Shown here piece by piece: positions 47,102 through 57,612 of a DNA stretch of 64,000 bases. The stretch spans positions 54,828,501 through 54,892,500 of the forward strand of contig CP142452.1 in assembly GCA_038049695.1 (NCBI GenBank), written 5' to 3'. The translations under genes were made by a program, and so were the position numbers. Within the stretch, counting starts at the first letter, position 1. Each line of letters opens with the position of its first letter. The stretch comes from Cinnamomum chago. Taxonomy: Eukaryota; Streptophyta; Magnoliopsida; Laurales; Lauraceae. The notes under the pieces were generated by a model, which saw nothing but the letters and a program-made list of their open reading frames with translations, made no database searches and was not told where the DNA came from.

Positions 47102-47188
47102 CTTGTGAGAGAATTTCTCACTTTACTATGAGAGATAAGGTGGGGGTCCTTACATTTAAGTTGTAGGCATTAGATATAGATGTGAGGG
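47102..47188. other. Duplicated block, copy 2 continued: foldback MITE half
   Basis: It matches 37922-38009 (cttgtgagagaatctctcac, then atttaagttgtaggcattgg) up to the GAGGG insertion site of LTR A. Confidence 0.85.
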
Positions 47189-50100
47189 TGTAAGACCCCG
47201 ACCCCTAAATTTCGTGATTAGTGTGTTTTTAGCTGTGAGTTAGTTTTCTAAGTGAGATTTGAGCCTAATCGAGTTGGTTTGTAGATTAGAATAGTTTTTC
47301 CATAGCTTTGGGGAATTTTGAGAGCCATTAGACCCAATCTGGCAGCTTAGGGACGCCTTGGGTAGCTGGTTTTAGGTCCTTCGGGTACGAAACCTCTTTT
47401 CTTCCTTTAGATTATGATAGAGCAACCCTTGGAGGCCTAGCATTTCAACATGCAAGACCCAATTCCTTTTCTTGATTATTTTCCATTTGTGAGCCATTTT
47501 CTTAATATGTTTTGGGGGTTTTATTTTATAGGTTTGCTATTGTTTAATTGGTGAGATTAGAGAGTGATCTTGGAACGCTAGAGACCAAGGCAAGTGACTG
47601 ACATAGTTTGTTCTTGTGCATGTTACTAATTTTGGGTATTTTTGGTTCTAAAACATGTTTTCCATCTATTATATGCTTAATCGATCACGTTGATTATCTA
47701 CTTTTTGGCTATTAGCATCAACCATATATTTACAAGTCATGTATTTCACTCTTATGTTCCCTTGAATCTTTCCCTAGTATAATTAAATTCTGATTTTTGT
47801 CGCATGATCATGGATTTGGACTTGATGATTTTATGAAAATGATGGAAAATGGGATGTTTTATTTAAGAATGATGAATTTTTGGCTTTGAATTTGTTGGAC
47901 AATGGGAAGTTTTGGGAGAGCATGTAGGCTCTGGAAATGTAAGTAAACGGTTTGATAATGGAAATCATTTAATCTAAAAATTTAGTCTTTTCCTAAAATT
48001 CTGAGTTAGAAACTATAAGGCTTTCAAATTTGTTCTTTTGATTATGAATGGTCTGATTTCAAAAATGTTTTAGTATATGGCTTATGTCTATGCTTTCTAT
48101 AAGTTGTCTTTTACAACAAGTTGGGTTTGTTGTCAATTGATGGCTTCTAGGATGTTGGAAAGGCATTTTTGAATTATGTATCTCATATGATTATAATTTG
48201 TTTTTGAATTATATTTGTGAAGGGAATGTGTGGAAATGCTTGGTGTTGAATGGAGTTTGTTTGAAGCTAAAGAAGGTTCAGTATTGTGTTGAAAAGATGA
48301 TGAGTTTGAAAGAAAGAAAATAGAACCAGAAGCATGGAAAGGGGCAGAGATTTCTGCAATGGATAAGTCAGCAAGTAGGCTGTCCGCTCAAGCGAACATG
48401 TTGTTGCTCAAGCAAATAGGCTACTGCCTGACGAGGAGCAGGACGGAACCTCGCTCGCTCGAGCGAGCTTGGGGTTCGCTCGAGCGAGTAGGTCTCTGAA
48501 ACAACCCGCTCGAGCGGATATTTTCCCGCTAGAGTGGACATGTGTTCTGTCTCGGGGTTGTTCCTGCACACTATTTTCTCCTGTGTTGATGTGCAGACCT
48601 CCTAAGGACTCAATTATGCCTGGGAATGGGAAATTTGAATCCAAAACAATTGTAACATGGAAATTGAGAAGGAAATAAGGAGAACCTGTATAATTGAATT
48701 TACCCGGGAAATACATTTGACTTTATCAAAGTCTCGTTGTGCACTTGGAGGCTCCAAATGTCGGATAACTTCGGAGGCACCAAATTCTTTATTATAACTC
48801 AACATTTGGACTTTGAGTGCTCATTGAGACGGCTCGGTGTAAGCCATTTAGACACAACTACTTACCTCATTTCAGTTTTGAAGATTGTATATGTTTTCGT
48901 ATAAATTATTTGAAATAACTTTGAGTGGTTAGCCATGTTGGAAAAATATCGGTAAGGCTACTCGTTTGTTTCGCTCCGTATTTGTTTCTTTGTACTTTGC
49001 TCAGGGTAGTCCTTTTATCGATTTGAAATGTGTTTTGGTGATTTCATATGTATCAATTCGGATTTTGGTCGGCACCACTCAACTTGGGTTACCTAGTCAG
49101 GCTAATCACCCGGCTTGGGATCCTAAATTATTTTGCCAACTGCAGCTTGGACACTTTGATTGATTGTTATTCGTTCCGCGATGGATTTTGATTGTTACCC
49201 CATCTATATTGGGGTATTATTGTATCATCTGTTTGTTTCGGCCTTTTTATATGGCTACGGTTATTGATTGCTCTTGTTACTTCGGTAATAGGAGAATATA
49301 GCTCAATGTGGGTTGCCAATATTTTATTCGGTTCGAATTTATCTTTTCAAATGTTTTCATTGTAAATGATTGAATTTGGTATTTGTCTTCTTTATTTCAT
49401 CGTTACTTATGCTTAGATTTTCCAATGTACCATTATGATTTTTAATGTTTTTGCAAACACTTGTCATTCTACATCTGTTTTATTCGATTTGTTCGTTTCG
49501 TCAGTTTGATTTAGCATGTTTTCTACTTCACACAAATGATTTCGGTATTAACTCTTGCTACTTCATTGCTCCTTTTATTTAAATTCTCAAATGTGCTTTG
49601 GCATTGAAAGAAAAATGGATTTTTATACACAAACATCATGTTATTGTCTATATCAGTCACCTACCAGACCGTCGTATCTGATATTCTATACTTTGGTGCT
49701 CTAGATCGCAGGTTCTCGTCTTGAGATTGTACGTGTGCAGTTGGTTATAGAGCCACGAGTTTTGCAGGTTCGTCTTGTTAGTGATGTCATGTAGACGTCA
49801 TGCTTGACTTCGGAGTTACGTTACACCTGAGTAGTAATTGCTCTTAGTTCGTTACTTTGTACAGCTCTTGTTAGCCTTTTTCTTTGGGATGTTAACTAAT
49901 GCACTTGTATAATTTATAACTTGAATATGTTTAGGTAATGATCAGCTCTGTATATTTTGATATCGTTATTTGTTCCAGTCTGAGTATAAATATTGCTATG
50001 ACAGTTTTATGTTGACAGGTTGAGTGCGACGTGGAATCCGATGGCCACGAGCTCCAAGTTGTAACGCCACGTAAGCTTTCGTGAAATGTTCTTGTTGTAT

Positions 50101-50218
50101 TTGGAATTTTGTCTTCCTTATACATGCTGATCCTGGGGAATGCAAATTTTTTAATTATTCCCAAAATCATGCTCTCCGAGGTCGGACCTCTGCAAGAGTC
50201 CGATTTCGAGGCGTGACA
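47189..50218 (+). mobile_element. Solo gypsy LTR A, 3.03 kb
   Basis: It runs from TGTAAGACCCCGACCCC to CGATTTCGAGGCGTGACA and is flanked by a perfect 5-bp TSD, GAGGG (47184-47188, 50219-50223). It is inserted in the arm of a foldback MITE (atgtgaggg|cccccac). The first 0.85 kb matches truncated LTR A at 38010-39433, minus a 577-bp deletion near 47360 that removed the TATA region. The distal half shares LTR landmarks with LTR C (ccagaccgtcgtatctgat near 49665, atgtcatgtagacgtca near 49785, gtggaatccgatggccacg near 50030). Confidence 0.92.
48375..48540 (+). repeat. Palindromic motif cluster in LTR A (CGCTCGAGCG)
   Basis: Perfect palindromes are GCTCGCTCGAGCGAGC (48453-48468), TCGCTCGAGCGA (48476-48487) and CCGCTCGAGCGG (48506-48517). 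Degenerate copies flank them (cgctcaagcgaac near 48386, ttgctcaagcaaa near 48403, cccgctagagtgg near 48525). Confidence 0.9.
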
Positions 50219-50446
50219 GAGGGCCCCCACTTCATCTCTCATAGTAAGGTGAGAGATAAGGTGGGGGCCCTCACATTTAAGTTGTTAGCATTGTATATGA
50301 ATGTGAGGGAACTCCATCTTATCTCTCATAGTAAGGTGAGATATATATGTGTGTGTATGTGTATATGTATATATATGTGTATGTGTATATGTATGTATAT
50401 GTATATATATGTGTGTGTGTGTATGTGTATATGTATATGTATATAC

Positions 50447-50491
<45 letters not shown>

Positions 50492-50590
50492 AGATGCTCC
50501 TATGAGAGCATCTTTCACCATACTATGAGAGATAAGGTGGAGGGCCCCCACCTTATCCCTCATAATAAGTGAGCCCACACATGAGAACAA
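50219..50590. repeat. Foldback MITE halves with long GT/TA microsatellite
   Basis: Units agggcccccac, atctctcatagtaaggtgag and their complements lie on both sides of a microsatellite (50338-50489). The latter alternates TA and TG runs and ends in about 17 pure GT repeats. The 163-codon frame at 50081-50572 arises from this dinucleotide run. Confidence 0.85.
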
Positions 50591-51680
50591 AGCCTACATG
50601 CATGTGGTATAAGAGATTCGTTGCTATGCAACAGGTGAGATTGTCATGTGCAAAAGTACCCTTGAAAGGTCACAATTAATGGTAAGGATGACTATTTTAT
50701 TGCGTTCCTTTGCCTTGGTTTCTAAAGGTGCCATTGTACCCTAGGGGAAAATACCGAGGATCGGATTTTTAATAATAATAATACTAATAATTCAATTATT
50801 TGGCATTATTAAAGAAATGATTTAGAAATTCAATAGCATTATGGCCAGCGTCTAATTATAATATATTAAGCCAGGAGGTTTTTTGCTTTAATTTTGACCA
50901 ATAGTTATGATTTTGACAGTCAGTTATTCTTTTTTTTTAAATCTTTTCAGTTTTCTCCCCACTTATCTCATGTAAACTAACTATATCTTTTTACCAAAAA
51001 CCACCTCTACTTACCCACTTCTCAAACTTTCACTTTTTCATTTTAACAACTTTTTTTCTACCCAAACTCTACTGTTTCCTTTCTCCTCCAATTCTCCTCT
51101 TCTATTTCTATGTGATAAGCTCTTAGATTACATAAACCGGTACTCTCATAATCTTTTCTTCTTTTGCTTTCTTTCTAAAATTTATGGATATTTTTTTAAT
51201 GCATGAATATTTAAGTTGCAGTGTTGGCTATACCTGTGCTAGGCACGGGTTATAGTGCTAATATTTATTTCTTACACTAACCAGCAAGTAAAATCAATAA
51301 ATACATTACGCTGATATCATTCATCACAAGGGCTTCCATGGGGATTTGGGGATTATATGATGAAAAATGTGACATTGAGATGTAGTTAGGTTTACGATTA
51401 AGTTTGTTGGATGGTCTGCCTATTGCCGTAAACATGAAGTATCTGCAAATATGCCATGTTGCAGTAGAAGATATATTAGATGCCAACCAACTAGTAATAT
51501 CTTTTAGATCTACTTCTATTCAAACATAAGCTACAATGACTTGGTCTAATAATCACCAATTTTGTTTAGAATTGGGATCCTCTTAGGATGTCTACCCACG
51601 GTGACCGTGAGTGGACCCAACCATGGTTCACCACATCACTGTAGGGCAGTTTGATGCCCACGGTCATCATGGTTGGTCCA
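50591..51680. other. Intergenic, with a possible Helitron 3' end
   Basis: No gene is supported. At about 51231-51262, cctgtgctaggcacggg forms a short stem-loop, followed by ttatagtgCTAA before T, which resembles a Helitron 3' terminus on the plus strand. I could not find its 5' end. From 51591 the sequence carries the words cccacggtgaccgtg and ggtcatcatgg near the hAT insertion site. Confidence 0.4.
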
Positions 51681-51688
51681 CCCACGGT

Positions 51689-52984
51689 TAGGGATGAAAG
51701 TGGGCCGGGCCGAGCCGGGCTTTCACAGGCCCTAGGCTCGGCCCTAGTATTTTTTAGTAGGCCCTAGCTCGGCCCGAGCTCGAGAGGGCCTCAAAAACCC
51801 TGACTCGGGCTTGACTCTTATTAATTTATGAGGCCCTAGGGCCGGCCCGAGCTCAAGAGGGCCTCAAAAACCCTGGCTCGGGCTTGACTCTTATTAATTT
51901 ATGAGGCCCTAGGGCCGGCCCTTTGAGCCTGGCTAATGATATAGCACTAGCTGAAAGAAAATATTTTCAGGAAAAAAAAATCTTGTAGGAATTCAAAGAA
52001 ATCTACATGTGCAAACCAGAACAAAAAATGGTCAAATGCATGCATTCATCCCATATTCCCATTCCCATAATTTGGATTGTAGCAATAAAATTAACTAAAA
52101 TAAGAAAGACTCCATAAAAGCAAAGGGAGCCCAGTTCCAACACTCCATAATAGTTCAATGTTAATGTAGATGGGCATTATCAAACTCCAACAATAATACA
52201 AATCAAATTAAACTCCAATAGCATCATAGAATAAAATAAAGTATTCGGCTAGCATCATAAAATAAAGTCTCCAGCATCACCTATAACAACAACAATAGAG
52301 CCTTGTTAATAAATAATAATAACAACAAATGAAAGGTTGTTCCAGAGTTACAAGACTTTAAAAAATGTCTTCCAGACGATTAATAGGCATGCATCCTCAA
52401 GGTTGTTTAGGGATTATTTATATTGGATTAAAATTAGGGTTTAAGGTTTAGTGCTTAGGTTTAGGGTTTATGGATTATTTAGTGCTTAGGGTTTAGTGTT
52501 TAGGGTTTAGGGATTATTTATATTGGATTAAAACTAAGGTTTAGGATTTATGGATTATTTAGTATCATAGATTCATATATGTATTATATACTGTATAGTG
52601 TACACATATATATAATATATGGATTAATATATGTAGGCCCTATGGCTTACTGCTTAGGTTTAGGATTTATGGATTATTTAGTGTTTAGGGTTTAAAGATT
52701 ATTTATATTGATTAAAACTAAGGTTTAGGATTTATGGATTATGTTATATCATATATGTATTATATACTATATAGTATACATATATATAATATTTGTATTA
52801 ATATATGTAGGCCCTAGGGCTTACGAGCCGGGCTTCATCAAGCCCGAGCTTGGCCCGTTTAAGCAAACGGGCCTCCTACTAGGCCCTAGCTCAGCTCTTT
52901 TGTCTTTTGAGCTGAGCTCGGGCCGAGCCTATAACGGGCCGTCCGCGGGCGGCCCTAGGATGGCCTGGCCCACTTTCACCCCTA
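51689..52984. mobile_element. Non-autonomous hAT-type element, 1.3 kb
   Basis: The terminal inverted repeats TAGGGATGAAAGTGGGCC and GGCCCACTTTCACCCCTA (with one base difference) are flanked by a perfect 8-bp TSD, CCCACGGT (51681-51688, 52985-52992). Subterminal regions carry repeated ggccgggccgagcc / ggcccgagctcg words in opposite orientation. The left side has a roughly 75-bp direct duplication (gcccgagctcgagagggcct ... cttgactcttattaatttat, twice). The interior is AT-rich, with telomere-like words. No transposase is encoded. Confidence 0.93.
52425..52760 (+). repeat. Degenerate telomere-like repeats inside hAT element
   Basis: Words such as ttagggtttaggg, gcttaggtttagggttt and ggtttaggatttatggatt recur within larger units of about 110-220 bp that also contain atttatattggattaaaact and atgtattatatact. 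The plant telomere unit TTTAGGG is visible but irregular, so this is an internal repeat, not an interstitial telomere block. Confidence 0.65.
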
Positions 52985-52992
52985 CCCACGGT

Positions 52993-53659
52993 CACCGTGG
53001 GATAAAACCTCACCAGATCCTAACTCCTCACTAGATCCTAACTCGTTTGTTTATTTATCCTGCTCATTTTGATCGTAGTTTCTAAAATCGTTATTCAATA
53101 TATAGCAGTGTTAAACTTGCTTAATTATACTGATGTTGATGGTTTAAATGAGTCGGTCACAAATATAAATCAGCGATTAGGTTTGATCCCCTAGTAGAAC
53201 TTTCCATTGAGCTTGTCCAAATATTTCGTAGCGTGTGATCCAAATGTTTATGATTGTGGCGATTTTTGTAAGTCATGCTCGACTATCAAATTCTTGGAGA
53301 CTCCTTAGTAGTTTCTCATAAAGTTGTGGAAAACCCACATTTGATAATTGTAAATCTCCTAGGATTTAGGCCAATAAAAACTTTTATTTTTGAAGATCTT
53401 TAGGTCCAAACCTCTCCTAATAGGATTTGAAAAGATTCATTTTTTTATCCATGCATCGAATCCAATTTTTGTCAACTATAGGCATGATACATGGAATCCT
53501 CAATGGGGAATCCTGGTTCAAGTACTCCTCCCATTATTCTCCTATCATGTCAAACATGTTTTTAGAGGTGTTGGAAGTGTTTTTCCGTTTCTTAGAAGAA
53601 CTTTTCACTTGACGTCACACAAACATGAGCAAATATAACAACTTCAAGGTCAGAATAAA
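52993..53659. other. Intergenic; no feature seen
   Basis: No gene, RNA or element boundary is supported. A short direct repeat (cagatcctaactcctcac / tagatcctaactcg) lies near 53010-53043. Confidence 0.5.
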
Positions 53660-53664
53660 ATTTA

Positions 53665-53990
53665 ACCTGAAGGGGTTGACCGAGTGATTAGGACCATAGT
53701 TCATCCATCTTTCGGAGCTAGAGGTCTTGGTATCGACTCCCGATTCCCTCATCTTTAAGAACTGACGGTTGAGTCAACTTGAGGGTCACAAGGGTTTTAC
53801 CCGGCTTCTCTTTAAACTCGGAGGAATTAGTCCAATCCAAAAAATTGGGAACGATCAGAATCAAACAAAGCATGGGTCAAGGCCAAACTTGGTCATGACG
53901 GGTGTTACCAATATAATGGTGCTAGTGGGGCCTTCCACTAGGTCAACCATATCTTGAGAAATGCAGAGGGCCCTTGACAAATGTAGAGGG
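53665..53990 (+). mobile_element. tRNA-derived SINE-like sequence
   Basis: A box-A-like GTTGACCGAGTGATTAGG (53674-53691) is followed about 40 bp later by a box-B-like GGTATCGACTCCCG (53729-53742). This is the order and spacing of an internal RNA polymerase III promoter. A further 200-250 bp of unrelated body follows (cacaagggttttacccggct). The element end and TSD are not clear, and there is no clean A or T tail. Confidence 0.45.
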
Positions 53991-54574
53991 ACAATTGAAT
54001 GGCGGCTAAAATATGTCCTGATTGGCGGTTTGGCCGGTTTGTAGAATATTCTTTTGAACTCATTCAGCCGATTCTCATGTAGGGTGCATGTGGCCTTCTT
54101 TTTAATTATAAACCAGAGAAAGCTTACAGGGTTAGGTAGTGATAGGTGACATCAGCCATCTATAACCCTATATGCTTAACTAGCCACAAAGGCCTGCGGT
54201 AAAAAAAATAAAAATAAATAATATATATATATATATATTCAAATTGACTGTTTTCTTTGAAATATTATTCATAAAAATAAATCAGCAACAAAAGCCGGTC
54301 TTAAGCCCAAGTCATAAAATAGTAACTATATTCATATTTGGTGTTTTTGGAGGAATATTATTGATAAAAATAAATTAAAAGATAAGTATTCTATTAGATA
54401 TTTGTTATTTTTTTCTTTGCTTTTTATATATGCACCGAAAGGATTGCAATGGTTCTATCAATCTTTTCATTGACATAACACTTATACGTGTTGATCGATT
54501 GAAGTCATCAAATGATAAACCTTATAAGGCTCAGGCATGTCTAGGCAGTGTGCATGTGAACTCGTGCACCTTGA
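53991..54574. other. Intergenic; TA microsatellite only
   Basis: A TA run lies at about 54219-54238. No coding or RNA feature is supported. Confidence 0.5.
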
Positions 54575-55077
54575 TCAAGCCCAGGGATTAATGCTAATTA
54601 AGTGTGTGAATAGTTCACTAAGTGACTTTAGAGGCTAAGTGTCTTGTTTTGGAGATGAGAATAGATTTTGACTAGCTTTGGGAAGTTTGAGAACCTTTTG
54701 AGCCTAGTTTGAGACCTTAGGAGACATCCTTTGTATTTTTGAGAAAGCTTAGGGGGTTATTCATTATTTTTGAAAAATTGTGATCTTTGGCTCATTTTAT
54801 CAGGGGCGTAGTTTTGAACAACTTTTGTATTTGACCTGCAGTCTTTCGGAGCCTAGAAACCCTTGAAATTTCTAATTTTTCATTATTTTGACCCCTATAA
54901 CCAAATAATTGACTTTTTTTGTGAACCAAGAAGTATGTCAAGATTGGCCTTGTTGGAAAGATAGCTTTATGCCGGACACTATTCATGTTTTAAGTATCTT
55001 GATCCGACGTCCCGAAAGCCCTCTAATTTCATTCCAAGTTCTACCTAAGTGTGGACCCCACTTCCACTTATGCTATA
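54575..55077 (+). mobile_element. Gypsy-type LTR D, promoter-proximal part, split by Helitron
   Basis: The layout follows the U3 of LTRs 7539 and C: attaatgctaattaagtgtg near the start, a ttttgagaaagcttaggggg segment, caacttttgtatttgac, then agtgtggaccccacttccac just before a TATA-like gctata. It is interrupted at 55077 by the Helitron and resumes at 57613. The exact LTR start is not visible. Confidence 0.6.
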
Positions 55078-57612
55078 CTAGTAACACCCCGTGCTATGCA
55101 CGGACCACAGAACCACTCAATGCACAGACTAACATGTATTATTTTTATTAATTAATTAATTTAGTAAACTGTTTAGTCATTTCTTTGTTGTTAATTTAAT
55201 TTTTTTTATGAGTTTTTCGAGATGTTTTATTATTTACATGAGGTATAAATGGAGCTTGCTGAAGCTCGGGCAGTTGTAAAAAAATTAAATGAAAGACACT
55301 CCTATGTATATACGCTAATTACCAATTTGTTATCGGTCCACAAATAATGGTTATTATGTTTATTCAACCATTATTTGGTCAATGATAATTACCAATATAA
55401 TCATATATGATCATTTATAACATGATCATTCTGTAAATTATTAGTTTTGATTATTAATTATGACGGGCAAAATGATCGTAAATGATCATAGAAATAATTG
55501 GCTTTTTTCTTTTCTTAGTGATTATTTATCTTTTTTTGTTTGTTTGGGTTGCTCATTTGAAGTCCATATTGTCCTGAGTTCGAGTCTCGGCACATATCAT
55601 GATTAATTTTTACCACATCATTAAAAATACACGGCTCAGGTTGGGTCCAAAAAGTGTGCTTTATCTCCAGCCCGACCTAATGTACCACGGCCCGACCAGT
55701 TTGCTAGGGTTGAACTAAATTAAATTGGATAAGTCAAAATCAATTGGAGCGAATTGGAATCGATTTCAATTTTAAACCACTTCGCTTCATATTATATATA
55801 ATAGCTTAGGATGATCCTTATTTTCAGCTGATTGCCCCGAATAGGAGTGTGACTAATCATTGGTTCATGCTATCTCCGTGTTTTTGATTTGGCCAGGGTA
55901 AATCAGTTAGGCCCTCCTCATTTTCCTCCAACCAAACACAAATCTTTACCCTGGGTCAAAAGTGACCCAGTTTCACGATGCAATTTGGTGTATCGTTATT
56001 GACAAGTATAGCAACTAGTGACCCGGTTGCTTGTGATCCTACTACTTGATTAATTTATCATTATAAGCTAGTTTTTTTACTATGTATATACGCTTATTAC
56101 CAATTTGTTATTGGTCCACAAATAATGGTTATTATGATTATTCAACCATTATTTGGTCAATGATAATTACCAATATAATGATATATGATAATTTATAAAA
56201 TGATCATTCTGTAAATTATTAATTAGGATTATTAATTATGACGGGCAAAATGATCGTAAATGATTATAGAAATAATTGGCTAATTTCTTTTCATAGTGAT
56301 TATTTGACTTTTTTTGTCTGTTTGGGTTTCCATAATGACATTTATCCCAAAATGATCATTCAACAAAATGATTTGATGTCGTAACAGTTCATCCATTTAT
56401 TTTGCTACAAAATAAGGTGATTACTTATTAAGTCTGTAAATCATTTCTAACTAATCATCTTAATTAATTGATTTAGTCAGTCGAAGGAAATAATATCCCT
56501 CCTTAAGATGATTGACCCCATCAAGGATGAATCATCAGTTAATATATGACCCTGATGGTTGTATAATATAGGATGATCAATTGAATATTACCCTCATCCT
56601 AATAACTTAGGATGATCCCTATTATCAACTGATTGACCTGAATAGGATTGTGACTAATCACTATTTCCTGCTATCTTCGTGTTTTTAATTGGCCAGGGTA
56701 AATCAGTTAGGCCCTCCTCATTTTTCTCCAACCAAACACTAATCATTTTACCCTGGGTCAAAAGTGACCCAGTTTCACGATTCAATTTGGTGTATCGTTA
56801 TAGTCAGTTATAGTAACCAGTGACCCGATTGCTTGTGATCCAACCATTTAATTAATTTCTTTTCACAAAAGAAAGATAGACTCTTTCATAACTTGTGCAG
56901 AGACATTGACATTTTCTCATCGATTTATATCAATTGTAACTATATGTAGAGATGTCATTTATTTAATAAATCACAAATTAAATAATGTTGATGTAATCAA
57001 CATTATTTCTCATGTCTGTAAATTATTAATAATGATTATTAATTATGACGGGTAAAATGATCGTAAATGATTATAGAAATAATTGGCTTATTTCTTTTCA
57101 TAGTGATTATTTGACCTTTTTTTTCTGTTTGGGTTTTCAGAATAGCATTTTTTCTCATTTGATATCATTTGTTTCATTTGTATATTGCAAATTAAATACA
57201 GAATAAAAATATAAAAAAGGATAACAGAAAGAGAAAACCCCCATCCATCATCCATGCATACCTTTTCTTAACGGATGGTAGAGGCGTTGTTGCTACAACG
57301 AAGATGGAGTTCTAGGCTGACCCCTAAGAGTGACGATGCTGCTAGAGTGACTTATACCGTTGTTTTGTATCCTCAGAAATCAGAGTTATCGCTCTCTTCT
57401 TCTTCCTTTCTTTTTTATCCTCTATTTCTTCTTCTCTTTCTCTTACTACATGACTTAATTTTTTTGCGGAAGATTTTGTTGAGGAAGTTTTGTTGAGGAA
57501 GTTATGTGTAAGTTAGTGGAGGGACATGTGACTTGATGAAGCAGGACATGTATTTTCATGTGAAGGAGGACGAGTCTTACCAAGGATGACTACATTCCCA
57601 TAGTATAATAGA
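55078..57612 (-). mobile_element. Helitron, non-autonomous, 2.5 kb
   Basis: On the minus strand it begins TCTATTATACTATGGGAATG (from 57612) and ends ...GGTGTTACTAG (to 55078). A 15-bp stem-loop CCGTGC-TAT-GCACGG (55090-55104) lies 8 bp from the CTAG terminus. The flanking host bases are A on the left and T on the right (gctata|...|taggccc), the standard Helitron AT target. There is no Rep/helicase frame. Internally, two blocks of roughly 0.78 kb and a third partial copy are tandemly repeated. Confidence 0.85.
55300..57140 (-). repeat. Internal tandem duplication within the 2.5-kb Helitron
   Basis: A block containing accaatttgttatcggtcc, attattaattatgacgggca and gaaataattggct is present at about 55310-55540 and 56090-56330, and partly at 57010-57130. 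A second block, with gactaatcattggttcatgc, ggccagggtaaatcagttag and cccagtttcacgat, is at 55800-56000 and 56620-56830. The first copy also contains a tRNA box-B-like gagttcgagtctcgg at about 55577. Confidence 0.78.

Noticed and set aside
50081-50572. 163-codon frame
   Set aside because: It is mostly Tyr/Ile/Cys/Val translation of a GT/TA microsatellite.
52425-52760. Interstitial telomere block
   Set aside because: TTTAGGG words are irregular and mixed with other repeats, all inside a hAT element with clear termini.
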